This document shows positions 24,880-35,460 of a stretch of 64,000 nucleotides of DNA, one piece after another; position 1 is the stretch's first letter, and each line of letters starts with the position of its first letter. The notes under the pieces were generated by a model, which was given only the letters and a program-made list of their open reading frames with translations, was not told the DNA's origin and did not search any database. Source of the DNA: CAWEDP01 sp963807925 (lineage in GTDB: Bacteria; Acidobacteriota; Vicinamibacteria; Vicinamibacterales; CAVVIG01); assembly GCA_963807925.1 (NCBI GenBank), contig CAWEDP010000001.1, forward strand, positions 496,001-560,000, given 5' to 3'. Made by a program: the position numbers and the translations under genes.

Positions 24880-26453
24880 TCAGCTCAGCGCGCGCTCGCA
24901 GGCCAACGCCACTCGAAGCAGATCGGCCGTGCCGCCGCTGGCGCCGACGAGCTGCAGCGCACAGGGAAATCCGTCAGGCGCCGTGCCGCACGGCAGAGAA
25001 ACGGCCGGGTGCCCCGACAGGTTGAAGAGCTGTGTATTGCGCAGCATCAGACTGCGGACCGGCTCCGCCCGCGACCCCACCTGCATCGTCTCCTGGCCCA
25101 GGACAGGTGCCGTGATTGGCATCGTCGGCAGGAGAAGCGCGTCGAAGCCGGCCAGCGCGGCGTCGACGTCGCGGCGGAGCGTGTTTCGGACGTTCAGCGC
25201 GCGCGCCAGATCCTCGGCCAGCACGTACCGCCCGACTTCGAGTCGCGTCCGCACGGGCGCCGTGTAGCGGTCCGGCATCGCGTCGAGGGTGGCCGCATGA
25301 TACGCAGCCACGTCGCTGAAGATGATCGTGAGGTACGCGGGCGCGATGTCGCCCGCGTGGCGAACGGCCGTCTCCTCCACGCGAGCGCCGGCCGTCTGCA
25401 ACCGGCCGATCGCCCGCTCGAATTGCGCGCGCACGTCGTCGGCGAGCACGTCGCAGAAGTACCTCGCGCACGACCCCGAGGCGCAGGGTGGACAGCGCAG
25501 TGTCCGCACGCTCGGGCGTCGAGCGGACGGAGGGCGCGCCGCTCAACGCGAGATGGAGCAGCCACGCGTCGGCGACGCTTCGCGCGAGCGGTCCCACGTG
25601 ATCCATCGTCGTCGAGAGCGGGACCACCCCGTCGGTGGGCACGTCGCCGAACGAGGGTTTCAGCCCGACGCAGCCGCACGCCGCTGCGGGAATCCGAACC
25701 GATCCGCCGGTGTCGGTGCCGATGCTCGCCAGGGCCATGCCGGTGACGACGCTGATGGCCGAGCCGCCGCTCGATCCGCCGGGAGACCGCGAGGCGTCGA
25801 GCGGATGGCGCGCCGGACCGAACGCCGATTCCTCGTTGGTCGTGCCGAAGGCGAATTCGTGCAGGTTGGTCTTGCCGATCAGCACGGCCCCGGCCGATCG
25901 GAGACGGGCAATCACGGCGGCGTCTCGATCGGCGCAGTGGCCTTCACGCACGCGAGAGGCGGCGGTCGTCGGCAGGCCGCCGATGTCGATCAGGTCCTTC
26001 ACCGAGATCGGGATCCCGTGCAGCGGTCCGCGATCGACGCCGGCCGCCAGCTCGTGGTCGGCGCGGTCGGCCTGCGCGCGCGCTTGCTCGGTCATGACCG
26101 TGATGAACGCATTCAGCCGCCCGTTCATCAGCTCGATCCGCTCCAGGCAGTGCTCGGTGACCGCGCGGGCGGTCACTTCGCGCCGGCGAAGCAGCCGCCC
26201 GAGCTCCTGAATCGTGATTCGATCGAGCGCGCGCCGCCAGGTGGCCACGCGGCGATTCGCCGAGGCCGCCGCCCCCCGAGACGCGACCGCCGTCCCCGGT
26301 CGGACCGCCCGGTGCGCCGTCACCGCCGTCACCGCCGGCCGCGCGCAGAACGTGGAGCGCGCGCGCGAAGGCATCGAGCAGCGGCTTGAGGCCGGGCAGC
26401 TGTCTGCGGTCGGCGTCAGAGGTGGCCCAGGCCAGCCATTCGTCGATGCGCAT
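24880..26453 (-). pseudogene. Amidase-signature enzyme, two frameshifts
   Basis: Reading from the ATG at 26453 (8 bp after the O-methyltransferase stop), three frames are needed. Removing one base from the six-C run at 26272-26277 and one from 25462-25463 yields a continuous 523-residue protein. The N-terminus (MRIDEWLAWATSDADRR, then LPGLKPLLDAFARALHVL) is a short helical extension with a Gly-rich linker. The amidase domain follows: Lys in ISVKDLIDIG, RSPGGSSGGSAI and the Ser in GGSVRIPAA, i.e. the Ser-Ser-Lys triad. It resembles GatA-type and allophanate-hydrolase-like amidases; the substrate is unknown. Both breaks may be sequencing errors. Confidence 0.8.
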
Positions 26454-26460
26454 GGTCTCC

Positions 26461-27124
26461 TCACCGTCTCTTCGTCGAAATGGCGACGCCGTCACGCAGC
26501 GGGACGATGACTGTGAGGAGCTGCGGGTGACGGCTGATGCGCTCGTTGTAGGCGGAGATTGCGTCGCGCGCGGCCGCGTCCCGCGACTGGGGCGAGCCGA
26601 GGCCGGGTACGACCTCGCCGTTCCATAGGACGTTGTCGGTCACGAGCAGGCCGCCCGGGCACAGCAGTTCGACGAGACGGTCCAGCATCGGTCCGTACTG
26701 GAGCTTGTCGCCGTCCTGGAAGATGAGAATCGAAGGGCCCGGAGACCTTGGCCACCGTCCGCTGCGCATCGCCGATGAGCACGTTGACGCGATCGGCCAG
26801 GCCGGCGCGCGCGAAGTTCTGTCGCGCCGTCTGCGCCCGCGCCGCGTCCACCTCCAGGGTCAGCAGCATCCCGTCGGCAGGAAGCGCGGCGGCCAGCCAG
26901 ATGCCCGAATAGCCGATGGCGGTGCCGATTTCGAGGATGCGCTCGGCGCCGATGGCGGACGCGAGGACGCGCAGCAGCGCCCCGACCTCGGCGTCGATCA
27001 GGGGCAGGTGCGCCGCCTGGCCGTCGCGTTGGATGGCCCGGAGGATCGAATCGGCAAGCTGGTTGAGGCCGGCGAGGTAGCGCTCGACGGCGTCGGGAAC
27101 AATCTGGCCCATAATTGAACCCAT
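26461..27124 (-). pseudogene. O-methyltransferase family 3, one frameshift
   Basis: The first 150 residues (EIGTAIGYSGIWLAAALP, LTLEVDAARAQTARQNF, VNVLIGDAQRTVAKVSGPFD) form the SAM-binding half. Around 26728-26729 an extra base shifts the frame; the rest reads LIFQDGDKLQYGPMLDRL and GGLLVTDNVLWNGEVVPG, ending at 26461. Removing one base gives 220 residues, the usual length of caffeoyl-CoA/catechol-type O-methyltransferases. The Asp of QDGDK and the DN of TDNVLW are the metal-binding positions, though DADK is the commoner form. The substrate is unknown. Confidence 0.82.
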
Positions 27125-27128
27125 TCTA

Positions 27129-28570
27129 GTGAACCCTCAGCGGCACGACGGCCACAAACCGTGGCGCCACACGAAAATCATCGCGACGCTCGGGCCCTCG
27201 AGCGATTCCGAATCGACGATCGACCAGCTGATTTCGGCCGGCGTCGACATCTTCCGACTCAATTTCTCTCACGGCACGCACCAGTGGCATCGCGCCGCGC
27301 TCGCGCGTGTCCGCGCGGCGGCGGAGCGCGCCACGCGCGAGGTCGCGGTCCTTCAGGATCTTCCGGCCCCAAAGTCCGTACCGGCCGTCTCGAAGGCGGC
27401 CGTCCGGTCGTCCTCGAGGCCGGCGGGCGGGTGCGCATCGCCACCGGCGACTTCGCCGGCAACGCCTCGCGGATCGCGACCACGTTCGAAGCGCTCGCGC
27501 AGACCGTCCGTCGCGGGGACCGGCTGCTCCTGGCGGACGGCGCCATCGAGCTGCGCGTCGAGTCGACCGATGGATCGGAGATCGACACCACGGTCGTCGA
27601 CGGCGGATCGCTCGGCGAGCACCAGGGCATCAACGCGCCCGGGGTGCCGCTCGCAGCCTCGGCGATCACGCCGAAGGACGTCGAGGACCTGACCTTCGGT
27701 CTGGCCGCCGGGGTGGACCTGGTGGCCGTGAGCTTCGTGCGCACGGCCGCGGATCTGCAGCAGGCACGGCAGCTGCTGAACGAGCGCGGCAGCGCCGGCG
27801 TGCCGCTCGTCGCCAAGCTGGAGCGCCCCGAGGCGCTGGAGGCGCTCGATGAAATCGTCGCAGCCTCCGACGCGGTGATGGTGGCGCGCGGCGATCTCGG
27901 GCTGGAGCTGCCGCTCGAACGTGTGCCGCGGGCGCAGAAGGAGATCACGCTGGCCGCGCGCCGCGCCGGGATTCCGGTCATCGTCGCGACGCAGGTGCTC
28001 GAGTCGATGACCAGCGAGCCGCGGCCGACGCGCGCCGAGGTGACCGACGCGGCGCACGCGGTGGATACGGGGGTGGACGCCATCATGCTCGCCGGGGAGA
28101 CCGCCGCCGGACGCTTTCCCGTCCGCGCCGTGCAGACGCTGGACGCGATCGTCCGTGACGCCGAATCGGCGCCGTCGCCGGAATCGGGCGCTTTCCGGCC
28201 CCGTTCCGGCGATGCGGCGCAGGCACTTTGCGAGGCCGCGGTCACGCTGGCCGCCGGCGGCGACGCCGAGGCGATCGTCGCCGTCACCCGGGGCGGCGGC
28301 ACGGCCCGGCGGCTGGCCGCCCTGCGGCCGGCCGCGCCCATCATTGCCACCAGCGACCACGACCAGACCGCCCGCCGGCTGGCGATCTACCGCGGGGTGA
28401 TGCCCGTGTGCACCGACATCGGCGAGGACGTGGACTCGGCCGCCACGCTCATCGGACGGCAGCTCGTCGCGCGCGGCTTCGTGCCGCCGGGGGCGGTGGT
28501 CGTTTTCGTCAGCATCAGCCCCGACCTGGCCCGCGCCGACGCGAATTACCTGAAGCTCCAGCGCCTGTGA
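27129..28570 (+). pseudogene. pyk: Pyruvate kinase, one frameshift near 27361
   Basis: The first part (HTKIIATLGPSSDSESTIDQL, FRLNFSHGTHQWH) is in the frame starting at GTG 27129. Just after VAVLQDL one base appears to be missing at about 27361, and the protein resumes as GPKVRTGRLEGG in another frame to 28570. The restored length is 480 residues. It contains VSFVRTAADLQ, KLERPEALEALDEI, MVARGDLGLELP and TQVLESMTSEPRPTRAEVTD. It makes pyruvate and ATP from phosphoenolpyruvate. The B domain is present. Its start is 4 bp from that of the divergent O-methyltransferase. Confidence 0.88.
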
Positions 28571-29631
28571 TGCCCTCCGCGCTTCTTCTCGCCGTGGTTG
28601 CCGGTGCCGCGTTCCTGCTGGCGGCGGCCGCCGCGCGAGTCGCCCGGAAGGTCGTCCAGCGCGCGATCGATCGGCTGGAGACCGTCGAAGCCGAGAACCG
28701 CCTGGCGATGCAGACGCGCGGGCGGCAGCTCGTGAGCGCGCTCACCTTGCTCGCGTACGGCGTCGCGGCGATCGCAAGCATCTCGTTCGCGTTGTCGCGG
28801 CTCGGCATCTCAGAACCCCGCTGGGAGCCGGGGGCCGTCGTGCGGTGGGCCCTGACGCACGGCGTCAACGCGCTCCTGATCCTGGTCGGGGCATGGGTGG
28901 TGATCCGCGCCGCGAACCTCGCGATCGAGCAGCTGCAGCAGAAGCTGGGGCAGGCGCACGAGCGGTCCGACCTCGAATGGCAGCGGCGCGCCGCCACGCT
29001 CTCCGGCATCCTCACGAGCGTCGTCACGGTGACGGTGTCGTTCGTCGCCGGGCTGATGCTGCTCCGCGAGCTGGCGATCGACGTGATGCCCATTCTCACC
29101 GGCGCCGGCATCGCGGGGCTTGCCATCGGCTTCGGCGCCCAGAACCTGGTGCGCGACGTGATTTCAGGGTTCTTCCTGATCCTCGAGGATCAGGTGCGCG
29201 TCGGCGATCTGGCGCGCATCAACGGCATCAGCGGCCTGGTCGAACAGATCAACCTGCGCACGATCGTGCTGCGCGACGGCGAAGGGGCGGTCCAGGTGTT
29301 TCCCAACGGGACCGTCAACACGCTGGCGAACCTGAGCAAGCAGTTCGCGTTCGCCGTTGTCGACGTCCGCGTGGCGTACGCCGAGAACCTCGATCGCGCG
29401 ACCGGCACGCTGCGGGACGCGGCGGCGGCGATGGCGCAAGAGCCGGCCTGGAGTCCCCTCATCCTCGAGCCGCTCGAGGTGCTCGGCATCGAGTCGCTGG
29501 CCGACGGCGCGGCCACCATCCGCATCCGGTTCAAGACGATGCCGCTCAAGCAGGGGAAGGTGGCCAACGAGCTGCGGCGGCGGGTGGTGGCGGCATTCGT
29601 CGGCAGCGGGATCCGGCCGTACGCCGGCTGA
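28570..29631 (+). CDS. MscS-type mechanosensitive channel
   Basis: The ATG at 28570 overlaps the pyk stop by one base. The 353-residue protein has hydrophobic helices at about 1-20, 45-70, 90-115 and 140-170, then the pore-lining Gly/Ala-rich helix (GAGIAGLAIGFGAQNLVRDV) and the beta domain (VRVGDLARINGISGLVEQ, LRTIVLRDGEGAVQVFPNG). The cytoplasmic vestibule runs to the C-terminus. It should release solutes under hypo-osmotic stress. Confidence 0.9.
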   Translation: MPSALLLAVVAGAAFLLAAAAARVARKVVQRAIDRLETVEAENRLAMQTRGRQLVSALTLLAYGVAAIASISFALSRLGISEPRWEPGAVVRWALTHGVNALLILVGAWVVIRAANLAIEQLQQKLGQAHERSDLEWQRRAATLSGILTSVVTVTVSFVAGLMLLRELAIDVMPILTGAGIAGLAIGFGAQNLVRDVISGFFLILEDQVRVGDLARINGISGLVEQINLRTIVLRDGEGAVQVFPNGTVNTLANLSKQFAFAVVDVRVAYAENLDRATGTLRDAAAAMAQEPAWSPLILEPLEVLGIESLADGAATIRIRFKTMPLKQGKVANELRRRVVAAFVGSGIRPYAG

Positions 29632-29822
29632 GATCGCGGCTGGCGCGGTTGCCTCACGAGGCCTTCGCGACGCTCAGATTCTTGAACGAAATGCTTCGTT
29701 CGGGGGTGTCTTCGCGATGAAAATATGGGACGGGTCGGGAACCGGTGTCGGCCGTGCTTCGTCTGAAGTGGGGATCCCCGGCGATCGAATGGGGAAGACC
29801 CGGCATTTTGCGAGGACTTTCC
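29632..29822. other. Intergenic gap upstream of the fused M16 peptidase
   Basis: The gap between the mscS stop and the next ATG is 191 bp. It contains a moderately AT-rich stretch (29675-29735, including GATGAAAATATGGG) that may hold the promoter of the M16 gene. No gene or terminator is seen. Confidence 0.35.
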
Positions 29823-32643
29823 ATGCGCACACCTACTCGGCGCGTCGTGCTGGCCGTCGCGGTTGCAGGACCTGGCCTTCATCCCGTCCCCGCGGGCCCA
29901 GCAGGGCGCGCGTCCCGCGGACGACATCCCGCGGCTTGCGTTCGAGAAATACACGCTGCCCAACGGCCTCGACGTCATCCTGAGCGAGGATCACCGGCTG
30001 CCGCTGGTTGCGGTGAACCTGTGGTATCACGTCGGACCCGCCAACGAGGAGGCGGGCCGCACCGGCTTCGCCCACCTGTTCGAGCACATGATGTTCCAGG
30101 GGTCGAAGCACGTGCCGCCCGACACGCACTTCAAGTTCCTCGAGTCCGCCGGGGCGAGCGACATCAACGGCACGACCGATTTCGACCGCACCAACTACTT
30201 CGAGACGCTTCCGGCCAATCAGCTGGAGCTGGCGTTGTGGCTCGAGTCCGATCGCATGGGCTATCTGCTCGACACGCTCGACGCGCCGCAGCTGGCCAAC
30301 CAGCAGGACGTCGTCCGGAACGAGCGGCGCCAGAGCTACGAGAACCGGCCGTACGGGCTCGCTGACGAGGCGGTCACGCAGTTGATGTTCCCGCCGGGCC
30401 ATCCCTACCACGCGAACGTCATCGGGTCGCACGCGGATATCCAGGCCGCGAAACTGGAGGACGTCAAGCGGTTCTTCAAGCAGTACTACGCGCCCAACAA
30501 CGCGAGCCTCGCGATCGTGGGCGACCTCGACAAGACCCGGGCGAAGGCGCTCGTCACCAAGTACTTCGGCACGCTCAAGCGCGGACCCGACGTGCCGCGG
30601 ATTACCGCCACCACGCCGCCTATCACGGCGGAGCGCCGGCGGGTGGTCACCGACCGGGTGGAGCTGCCGCGCGTGTACTTCGGGTGGATCACGTCGCCGA
30701 TCTACAAACCCGGCGACGCTGACGCCGACATCACGGCCACCATACTCGGCGGTGGCCGCTCGAGCCGCCTGTACAAGAAGCTCGTGTACGAGCAGCAGAT
30801 CGCCCAGAACGTCAGCGCGCAGCAGTACTCGCTGATGCTCGGCTCGGCGTTCCAGATCGAGATCACGGCCCGACCGGGTCACACGGCCGACGAGATCGAG
30901 AAGGCGGCCGACGACGAGCTGGACGCCTTTCGAGCGTCCGGCCCCGAGGCCGCGGAGGTCGAACGCGCGCGCAACACGATCGAAACGGAGATCGTCGCGG
31001 GTCTCGAGACGCTCGGGGGCTTCGGCGGCGTGGCCGATCGGCTCAACATGTACAACCACTTCCTCGGGACGCCCGACTACCTCGAACGGGACATTCAGCG
31101 GTACGGGGCGGTCACGCCCGCTTCGGTTCGGGCGTTCGCGGCCGACCAGTTGAAGCGCTCGGCGCGCGTGGTCGTCCAGGCGGTGCCCGGCGAGAAGGTG
31201 CTCGGACCGCAGGTGCCCACGCCGGACGCGTCGCAGGCGAAGGCCGGAGAGGGCGTGGAGTCGATCAACGCCGATGAGGCCTGGCGAGCTCAGCCGCCCA
31301 AGCCGGGCGCGTCGCGCCCGCTGCAGTTGGGCGTGCCCGAGTCGGTGAAACTGGCCAACGGACTCACGCTGGTGCTCAGTGCGCGCAGGGGACTGCCGGT
31401 CGTGGCGGCGAACCTCGTGATCCGCACCGGCAGCGACGCCAATCCGGCGGCCCGGCCCGGCCTCGCCAACTTCACCGCGGCGATGCTCGATCAGGGGACG
31501 GCGACCAGGAGCGCGCCGCAGATTGCCGACCAGGCGGCGCAGCTCGGGGCCAGCCTCCGGGCCCGCAGCACGATGGACGCGACGTTTGTGGAAGGGGCGT
31601 CGCTGGCCAAGAACTTCGGCCCGACGCTGGACCTGATCGCCGACGTGGTGCTCCATCCCGCGTTCCCGCCACAGGAAATCGAACGCCAGCGGGCGAGCCG
31701 ACTGGCCCAGCTCGTCCAGCAGCGCGAGAATCCCGGCCAGCTCGCGGCCAAGGTCATGGCGGCGGCCCTTTACGGCGATCGCCACCCGTACGGGTTCACC
31801 GAGATCGGCACCGAGGAGGCGGTGAAGGCGGTGACGCGCGACGACCTGCAGGCCTTCTGGCGTCAGAATTTCGTGCCGAACAACGCCGCCCTCGTCGTCG
31901 CCGGTGAGATGACGATGGCGGAGTTGAAGCCGCTCGCCGAGAAGGCCTTCGCCGGCTGGCAGCCGGGAACGCCGGCGCGTCCGGCGCTCGGCGCGCCGGC
32001 CACGACCTCCGCGCGCGTCGTCATCGTGGACAAGCCCGGCGCGCCGCAAACCGAACTGCGGGTGGCCGGCATCGGCGCGCCCCGCTCCTCGCCGGACTTC
32101 CAGGCGATGCGGGTGATGAACACCGCGCTCGGCGAGCTCTTCTCCAGCCGCATCAACATGAACCTTCGCGAGGAGCACGGCTACACCTACGGGGCCAGCT
32201 CGCAGTTCGTCTTCCGCCGATCCGCCGGACCGTTCGTCGCGGGCGCCGGCGTCCGGACCGACGTGACGGCGCCAGCGGCCTCCGAGCTCCTGAAGGAGAT
32301 CCGCGGCATGGTGGAGAAGCCGATCGACTCCGAGGAGCTGCGCATGTCGAAAGAGGCGCTGACGCGCTCGCTGCCGGGCGCATTCGAGACGAGCGCCAAT
32401 GCGGCCGCGAGCTTCTCGAACGTCTTCATCTACGATCTGGGCCTTGATTACTTCACGAAGTACCCGGCGCGCGTCGACGCCGTGACGACCGCCCAGGCGA
32501 AGACCATGGCCCAGAAGTATCTGGTGCCTGACAAGCTCATCGTGATCGCGGTCGGCGACCGCGCGAAGATCGAGCCGGAGCTGCGCAAGCTGAACCTCGG
32601 CGCCATCGAAATCCGGACGGCCGACGGCAAGGTCGCGCCCTAG
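29823..32643 (+). pseudogene. Secreted double-domain M16 peptidase, frameshift in signal peptide
   Basis: The ATG at 29823 starts a signal peptide (MRTPTRRVVLAVAVAG), but a CC at 29871-29872 puts the rest in another frame. Removing one C gives a continuous 939-residue protein with signal and AQQGARPAD junction. The first half is a catalytic M16 unit with HLFEHMMFQGSKH and RNERRQSYENRPYG; the second half (residues 480-935) is an inactive M16 unit with NLREEHGYTYGASSQF. Together they form the clamshell of insulysin/pitrilysin-like zinc peptidases acting on peptides in the periplasm. Confidence 0.87.
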
Positions 32644-32714
32644 CCCCGCCCTAGCCCCGGTGTTCTCTTCGCGTCCCGGGCTGCGACTCCTGAATCGGCT
32701 AAAGTGAACCAGGT

Positions 32715-33579
32715 ATGAGTCAGCAGCCGTTGGCGTATCTGTCGAGGGAATTCGTCGAAAGCTCGGAAGGACGGCCCGTCCGCATCCTGTCCGAGTACCC
32801 TCGAACCGCTCCGGCGATTCAGAGAGCAGCGGATCCAGGACACCGTCGTGTTCTTTGGATCGGCGCGGGTCGATTCGCGCGAGCGCGCCGAGCGCGCGCT
32901 GGCGACGCTGCGCGCGCGCGGCGTCGATCATGCCGACGATCACTACGAGGCGGAGCTGCGGAAGTCGAAGAAAGCGGTCGAGTGGGCGCGGTACTACGAG
33001 GAGGCGCGGGAGCTCGCCCGGATGCTGACGACGTGGGCTGTCTCGCTCGGGTCGCCGAACCACCGGTTCGTCGTCACCTCCGGCGGCGGTCCGGGCATCA
33101 TGGAGGCCGCCAACCGGGGCGCGCGCGACGCCGGCGGCAAGACGATCGGCCTCAATATCCGGCTGCCGTTCGAGCAGGGAGCCAATCCGTACATCACCGA
33201 GGGTCTGCACTTCGAGTTCCACTACTTCTTCATGCGCAAGTTCTGGTTCGCGTACCTGGCGAAGGCGCTGGTGATTTTTCCCGGGGGATTCGGCACCTGC
33301 GACGAGCTGTTCGAGATCCTGACGCTGGTGCAGACCGACAAGCTGTCGAAGAAGATCCAGGTGGTGCTCTACGGGACCGAGTACCGGGACCAGGTGATCG
33401 ATTTCGCCACGATGGCCGAATGGGGCGCCATCGCGGACTACGATCTCGGCCTGCTGCACCACGCCGATACGCCGGCCGATGCGTTCGAGAAACTGAGAAC
33501 GCATCTGCACGCCCATCACCTGGAGCCGGCGACGGCCCAGGAGGCCGCCGCGCCGGGCATTGCGAAAACCCGCGGGTGA
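32715..33579 (+). pseudogene. LOG-family (TIGR00730-like) protein, one frameshift
   Basis: The ATG at 32715 begins MSQQPLAYLSREFVESSEG and reaches VRILSEY; the CCC at 32798-32800 then shifts the frame. With one C removed it continues LEPLRRFREQRIQDTVVFFG, then SARVDSRERAERA, to a total of 287 residues. The Rossmann-like LOG motifs are VVTSGGGPGIMEAANRGARD (PGGxGTxxE type) and FPGGFGTCDELFEILTLVQ. LOG proteins hydrolyse nucleoside monophosphates, as in cytokinin activation or nucleotide salvage; the specific substrate is not visible. Confidence 0.85.
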
Positions 33580-33654
33580 GGACGCTCGCGCCCGCCGCGC
33601 TCCGCTCGGCGGGCGCGGGCCGCCAGACGGCCCGGTCACCCGAGGAGAGACCTT

Positions 33655-34131
33655 GTGGACAAGCGCAGCCGCCAGGAGTTGATCGACCGCTACAAGGACG
33701 GCTATCGCGTCGTCGCCGAGGCGCTGTCGGGTGCGACCGACGACGACCTCGACCGACGGCCCGCACCCGGCAAATGGACCGCACGGGAAGTGGTCCACCA
33801 TCTCGCGGACAGCGAGATGACGTCGGCCGTCCGCCTGCGCACGCTCCTGGCGACACCCAACCCCGAGATCGTCGGCTACGATCAGGACGAGTTCGCCCGC
33901 CGGTTGTTCTACGATCGCCCGATCGAGGCGTCGCTCCAGGCATTCAAGGCCGCACGGCTCGCCACCGCGGAGATCCTGGAGCGCATGAGTGACGCCGACT
34001 GGGCGCGTGAGGGGAGCCACAGCGAAGTCGGCCGGTACACGCCCGAGCGGTGGCTCGAGATCTACGGCGTTCACGCCCACGACCACGCCGGGCAGATCCG
34101 CGTGGCGCGCGCATCGGCCCGAAAGACGTGA
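33655..34131 (+). CDS. DinB/YfiT-like metal-dependent transferase-fold protein
   Basis: The 158-residue all-helical protein has the DinB layout: TDDDLDRRPAPGKWTAREVV then HHLADSEMTSAVRLR, and VHAHDHAGQIRVAR at the end. The His residues in VVHHLADSE and VHAHDHAGQ supply the three-histidine metal site. Family members include bacillithiol and glutathione-like transferases, many uncharacterised. GTG start with GAGGAGAGACC just upstream. Confidence 0.8.
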   Translation: MDKRSRQELIDRYKDGYRVVAEALSGATDDDLDRRPAPGKWTAREVVHHLADSEMTSAVRLRTLLATPNPEIVGYDQDEFARRLFYDRPIEASLQAFKAARLATAEILERMSDADWAREGSHSEVGRYTPERWLEIYGVHAHDHAGQIRVARASARKT

Positions 34132-34215
34132 GGCGGCCTCTCCGCCTGCCTGTTGAATCGTGTCCGGCCCCCGGTCAGTGATCGTCTGGAAGCCGTCGGC
34201 CACTCGCGAGCCCGC

Positions 34216-35379
34216 TCAGTACAACAGAAAACGTTCGCGAATCCGTCTGAACTCGTCCACGGCGAATTGCCAGGAACGGGCAATCTCGCGAGCCGTCATG
34301 CCGCGCTCGATCTGTTCCCGCAGTTCCGACGATCCGGCGAGGATGTCGAATGGCAGCTTCTCGTGCTCGTACTGGTACGGCGGGTCGCGCCATGCGAAGC
34401 GATCGGGGCCGGCGTCGCGGCAGGCGCGCGTCAGCGCCACGCCGGTCTCGACCGGCGGAAACACCGTCCGATCCAGCACGTGAATCTGGCAGCCGCCGCA
34501 GCTCGTGCCCGCATGCTTGTGGAACGTCGGCTCGAAGACGACCGGCCGGAAACAGGCGCCCGGGATCGCCAGCCGGTTCATCGCGGCGGCAAATCGCTCC
34601 GCAGCGACCCACGGTGCGCCGACGATCTCGAACGGTCTGGTCGTGCCCCGTCCCTCCGACACGTTGGTGCCTTCGAGCAGCACCGTTCCCGGATAGACGA
34701 CCGCGCTGTCGACCGTCGGGATGTTGGGCGACGGCAGCACCCAGGGCATCCCCGTCTGGTCGCCGTACATCCCGCGCGTCCAGCCCTCCATGGGCCACAC
34801 CTCGAGATCGGCGCCGAGTCCGAACCCTTCATTGAAGAGCCGGGCGATTTCGCCAATCGTCATGCCGTGCCGCATCGGAATCGGGTATTGCCCGACGAAG
34901 GACTCGAAACCCCTCACGAGCATCGGCCCTTCCACCGCGGCGCCGCCAATCGGGTTGGGACGATCGCACACCATCACCTTGACGCCGTGCGACGCGGCTG
35001 CCCGGAGGCAGTTCGCCAGGGTGTAGATGTAGGTGTAGATGCGGGTGCCGACGTCCTGAAGATCGATCACCAGCACGTCGAACGCGCGCAGCATGTCGGC
35101 GGTCGGCTCGCGGGTCTCGCCGTAGAGCGAGTAGATAGGCACCCGGCGCCCCTCGTCGCGCGCGTGGCCGGTTTCGATCATGTTCTCCTGCACATCGGAT
35201 CGAAAGCCGTGCTGCGGCCCGAAAATGGCGGTCAGCCGCGCGCGGGGATGCGTCGCCAGACGGTCCACGACGTGGCGGAGCTGCCGGTCGACCGACGCCG
35301 GATTGCAGACGACCCCGACGCGCCGATCGTCCAGTGAGGAGGAGTCGAGAAGTCGATCGGCTCCGAGGCGCACAATCAC
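34216..35379 (-). CDS. DUF1343 protein, NamZ-like exo-muramidase
   Basis: The 387-residue protein matches DUF1343 throughout: VGVVCNPASVDRQLRHVVD, LTAIFGPQHGFRSDVQENM, YSLYGETREPT, VIDLQDVGTRIYTYIYTL, MVCDRPNPIGG and EGTNVSEGRGTTRPFEIVG. One member of the family, NamZ, is an exo-beta-N-acetylmuramidase used in cell-wall recycling. No signal peptide is visible at the chosen start, so either the protein is cytoplasmic or an upstream start is used. Its stop lies 85 bp from the convergent DinB gene. Confidence 0.85.
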   Translation of the reverse strand: MIVRLGADRLLDSSSLDDRRVGVVCNPASVDRQLRHVVDRLATHPRARLTAIFGPQHGFRSDVQENMIETGHARDEGRRVPIYSLYGETREPTADMLRAFDVLVIDLQDVGTRIYTYIYTLANCLRAAASHGVKVMVCDRPNPIGGAAVEGPMLVRGFESFVGQYPIPMRHGMTIGEIARLFNEGFGLGADLEVWPMEGWTRGMYGDQTGMPWVLPSPNIPTVDSAVVYPGTVLLEGTNVSEGRGTTRPFEIVGAPWVAAERFAAAMNRLAIPGACFRPVVFEPTFHKHAGTSCGGCQIHVLDRTVFPPVETGVALTRACRDAGPDRFAWRDPPYQYEHEKLPFDILAGSSELREQIERGMTAREIARSWQFAVDEFRRIRERFLLY

Positions 35380-35392
35380 CGCGCGATTATAG

Positions 35393-35430
35393 GTCCGGCT
35401 GAAACCGCACCGGTCCGGCTGAAGCCGGAC
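35393..35430. repeat. REP-like palindromic repeat, two copies
   Basis: The 18-bp unit GTCCGGCTGAAGCCGGAC at 35413-35430 is a perfect inverted repeat with 8-bp arms and a GA spacer. A degenerate copy (GTCCGGCTGAAACCG) lies at 35393-35407. Two direct CTACAAGTG units follow at 35433-35449. A further half-copy (AGTCCGGCTGA) occurs at 45271-45281, also intergenic. This is the profile of a dispersed REP-like element. Confidence 0.6.
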
Positions 35431-35460
35431 ACTACAAGTGCTACAAGTGCTGAAGCCCGA

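Noticed and set aside
29833..34203. 1456-residue open frame on the minus strand
   Set aside because: It runs antisense across the M16, LOG and DinB genes, is Arg/Gly/His-rich and has no motifs. It is a GC-rich shadow of real genes.
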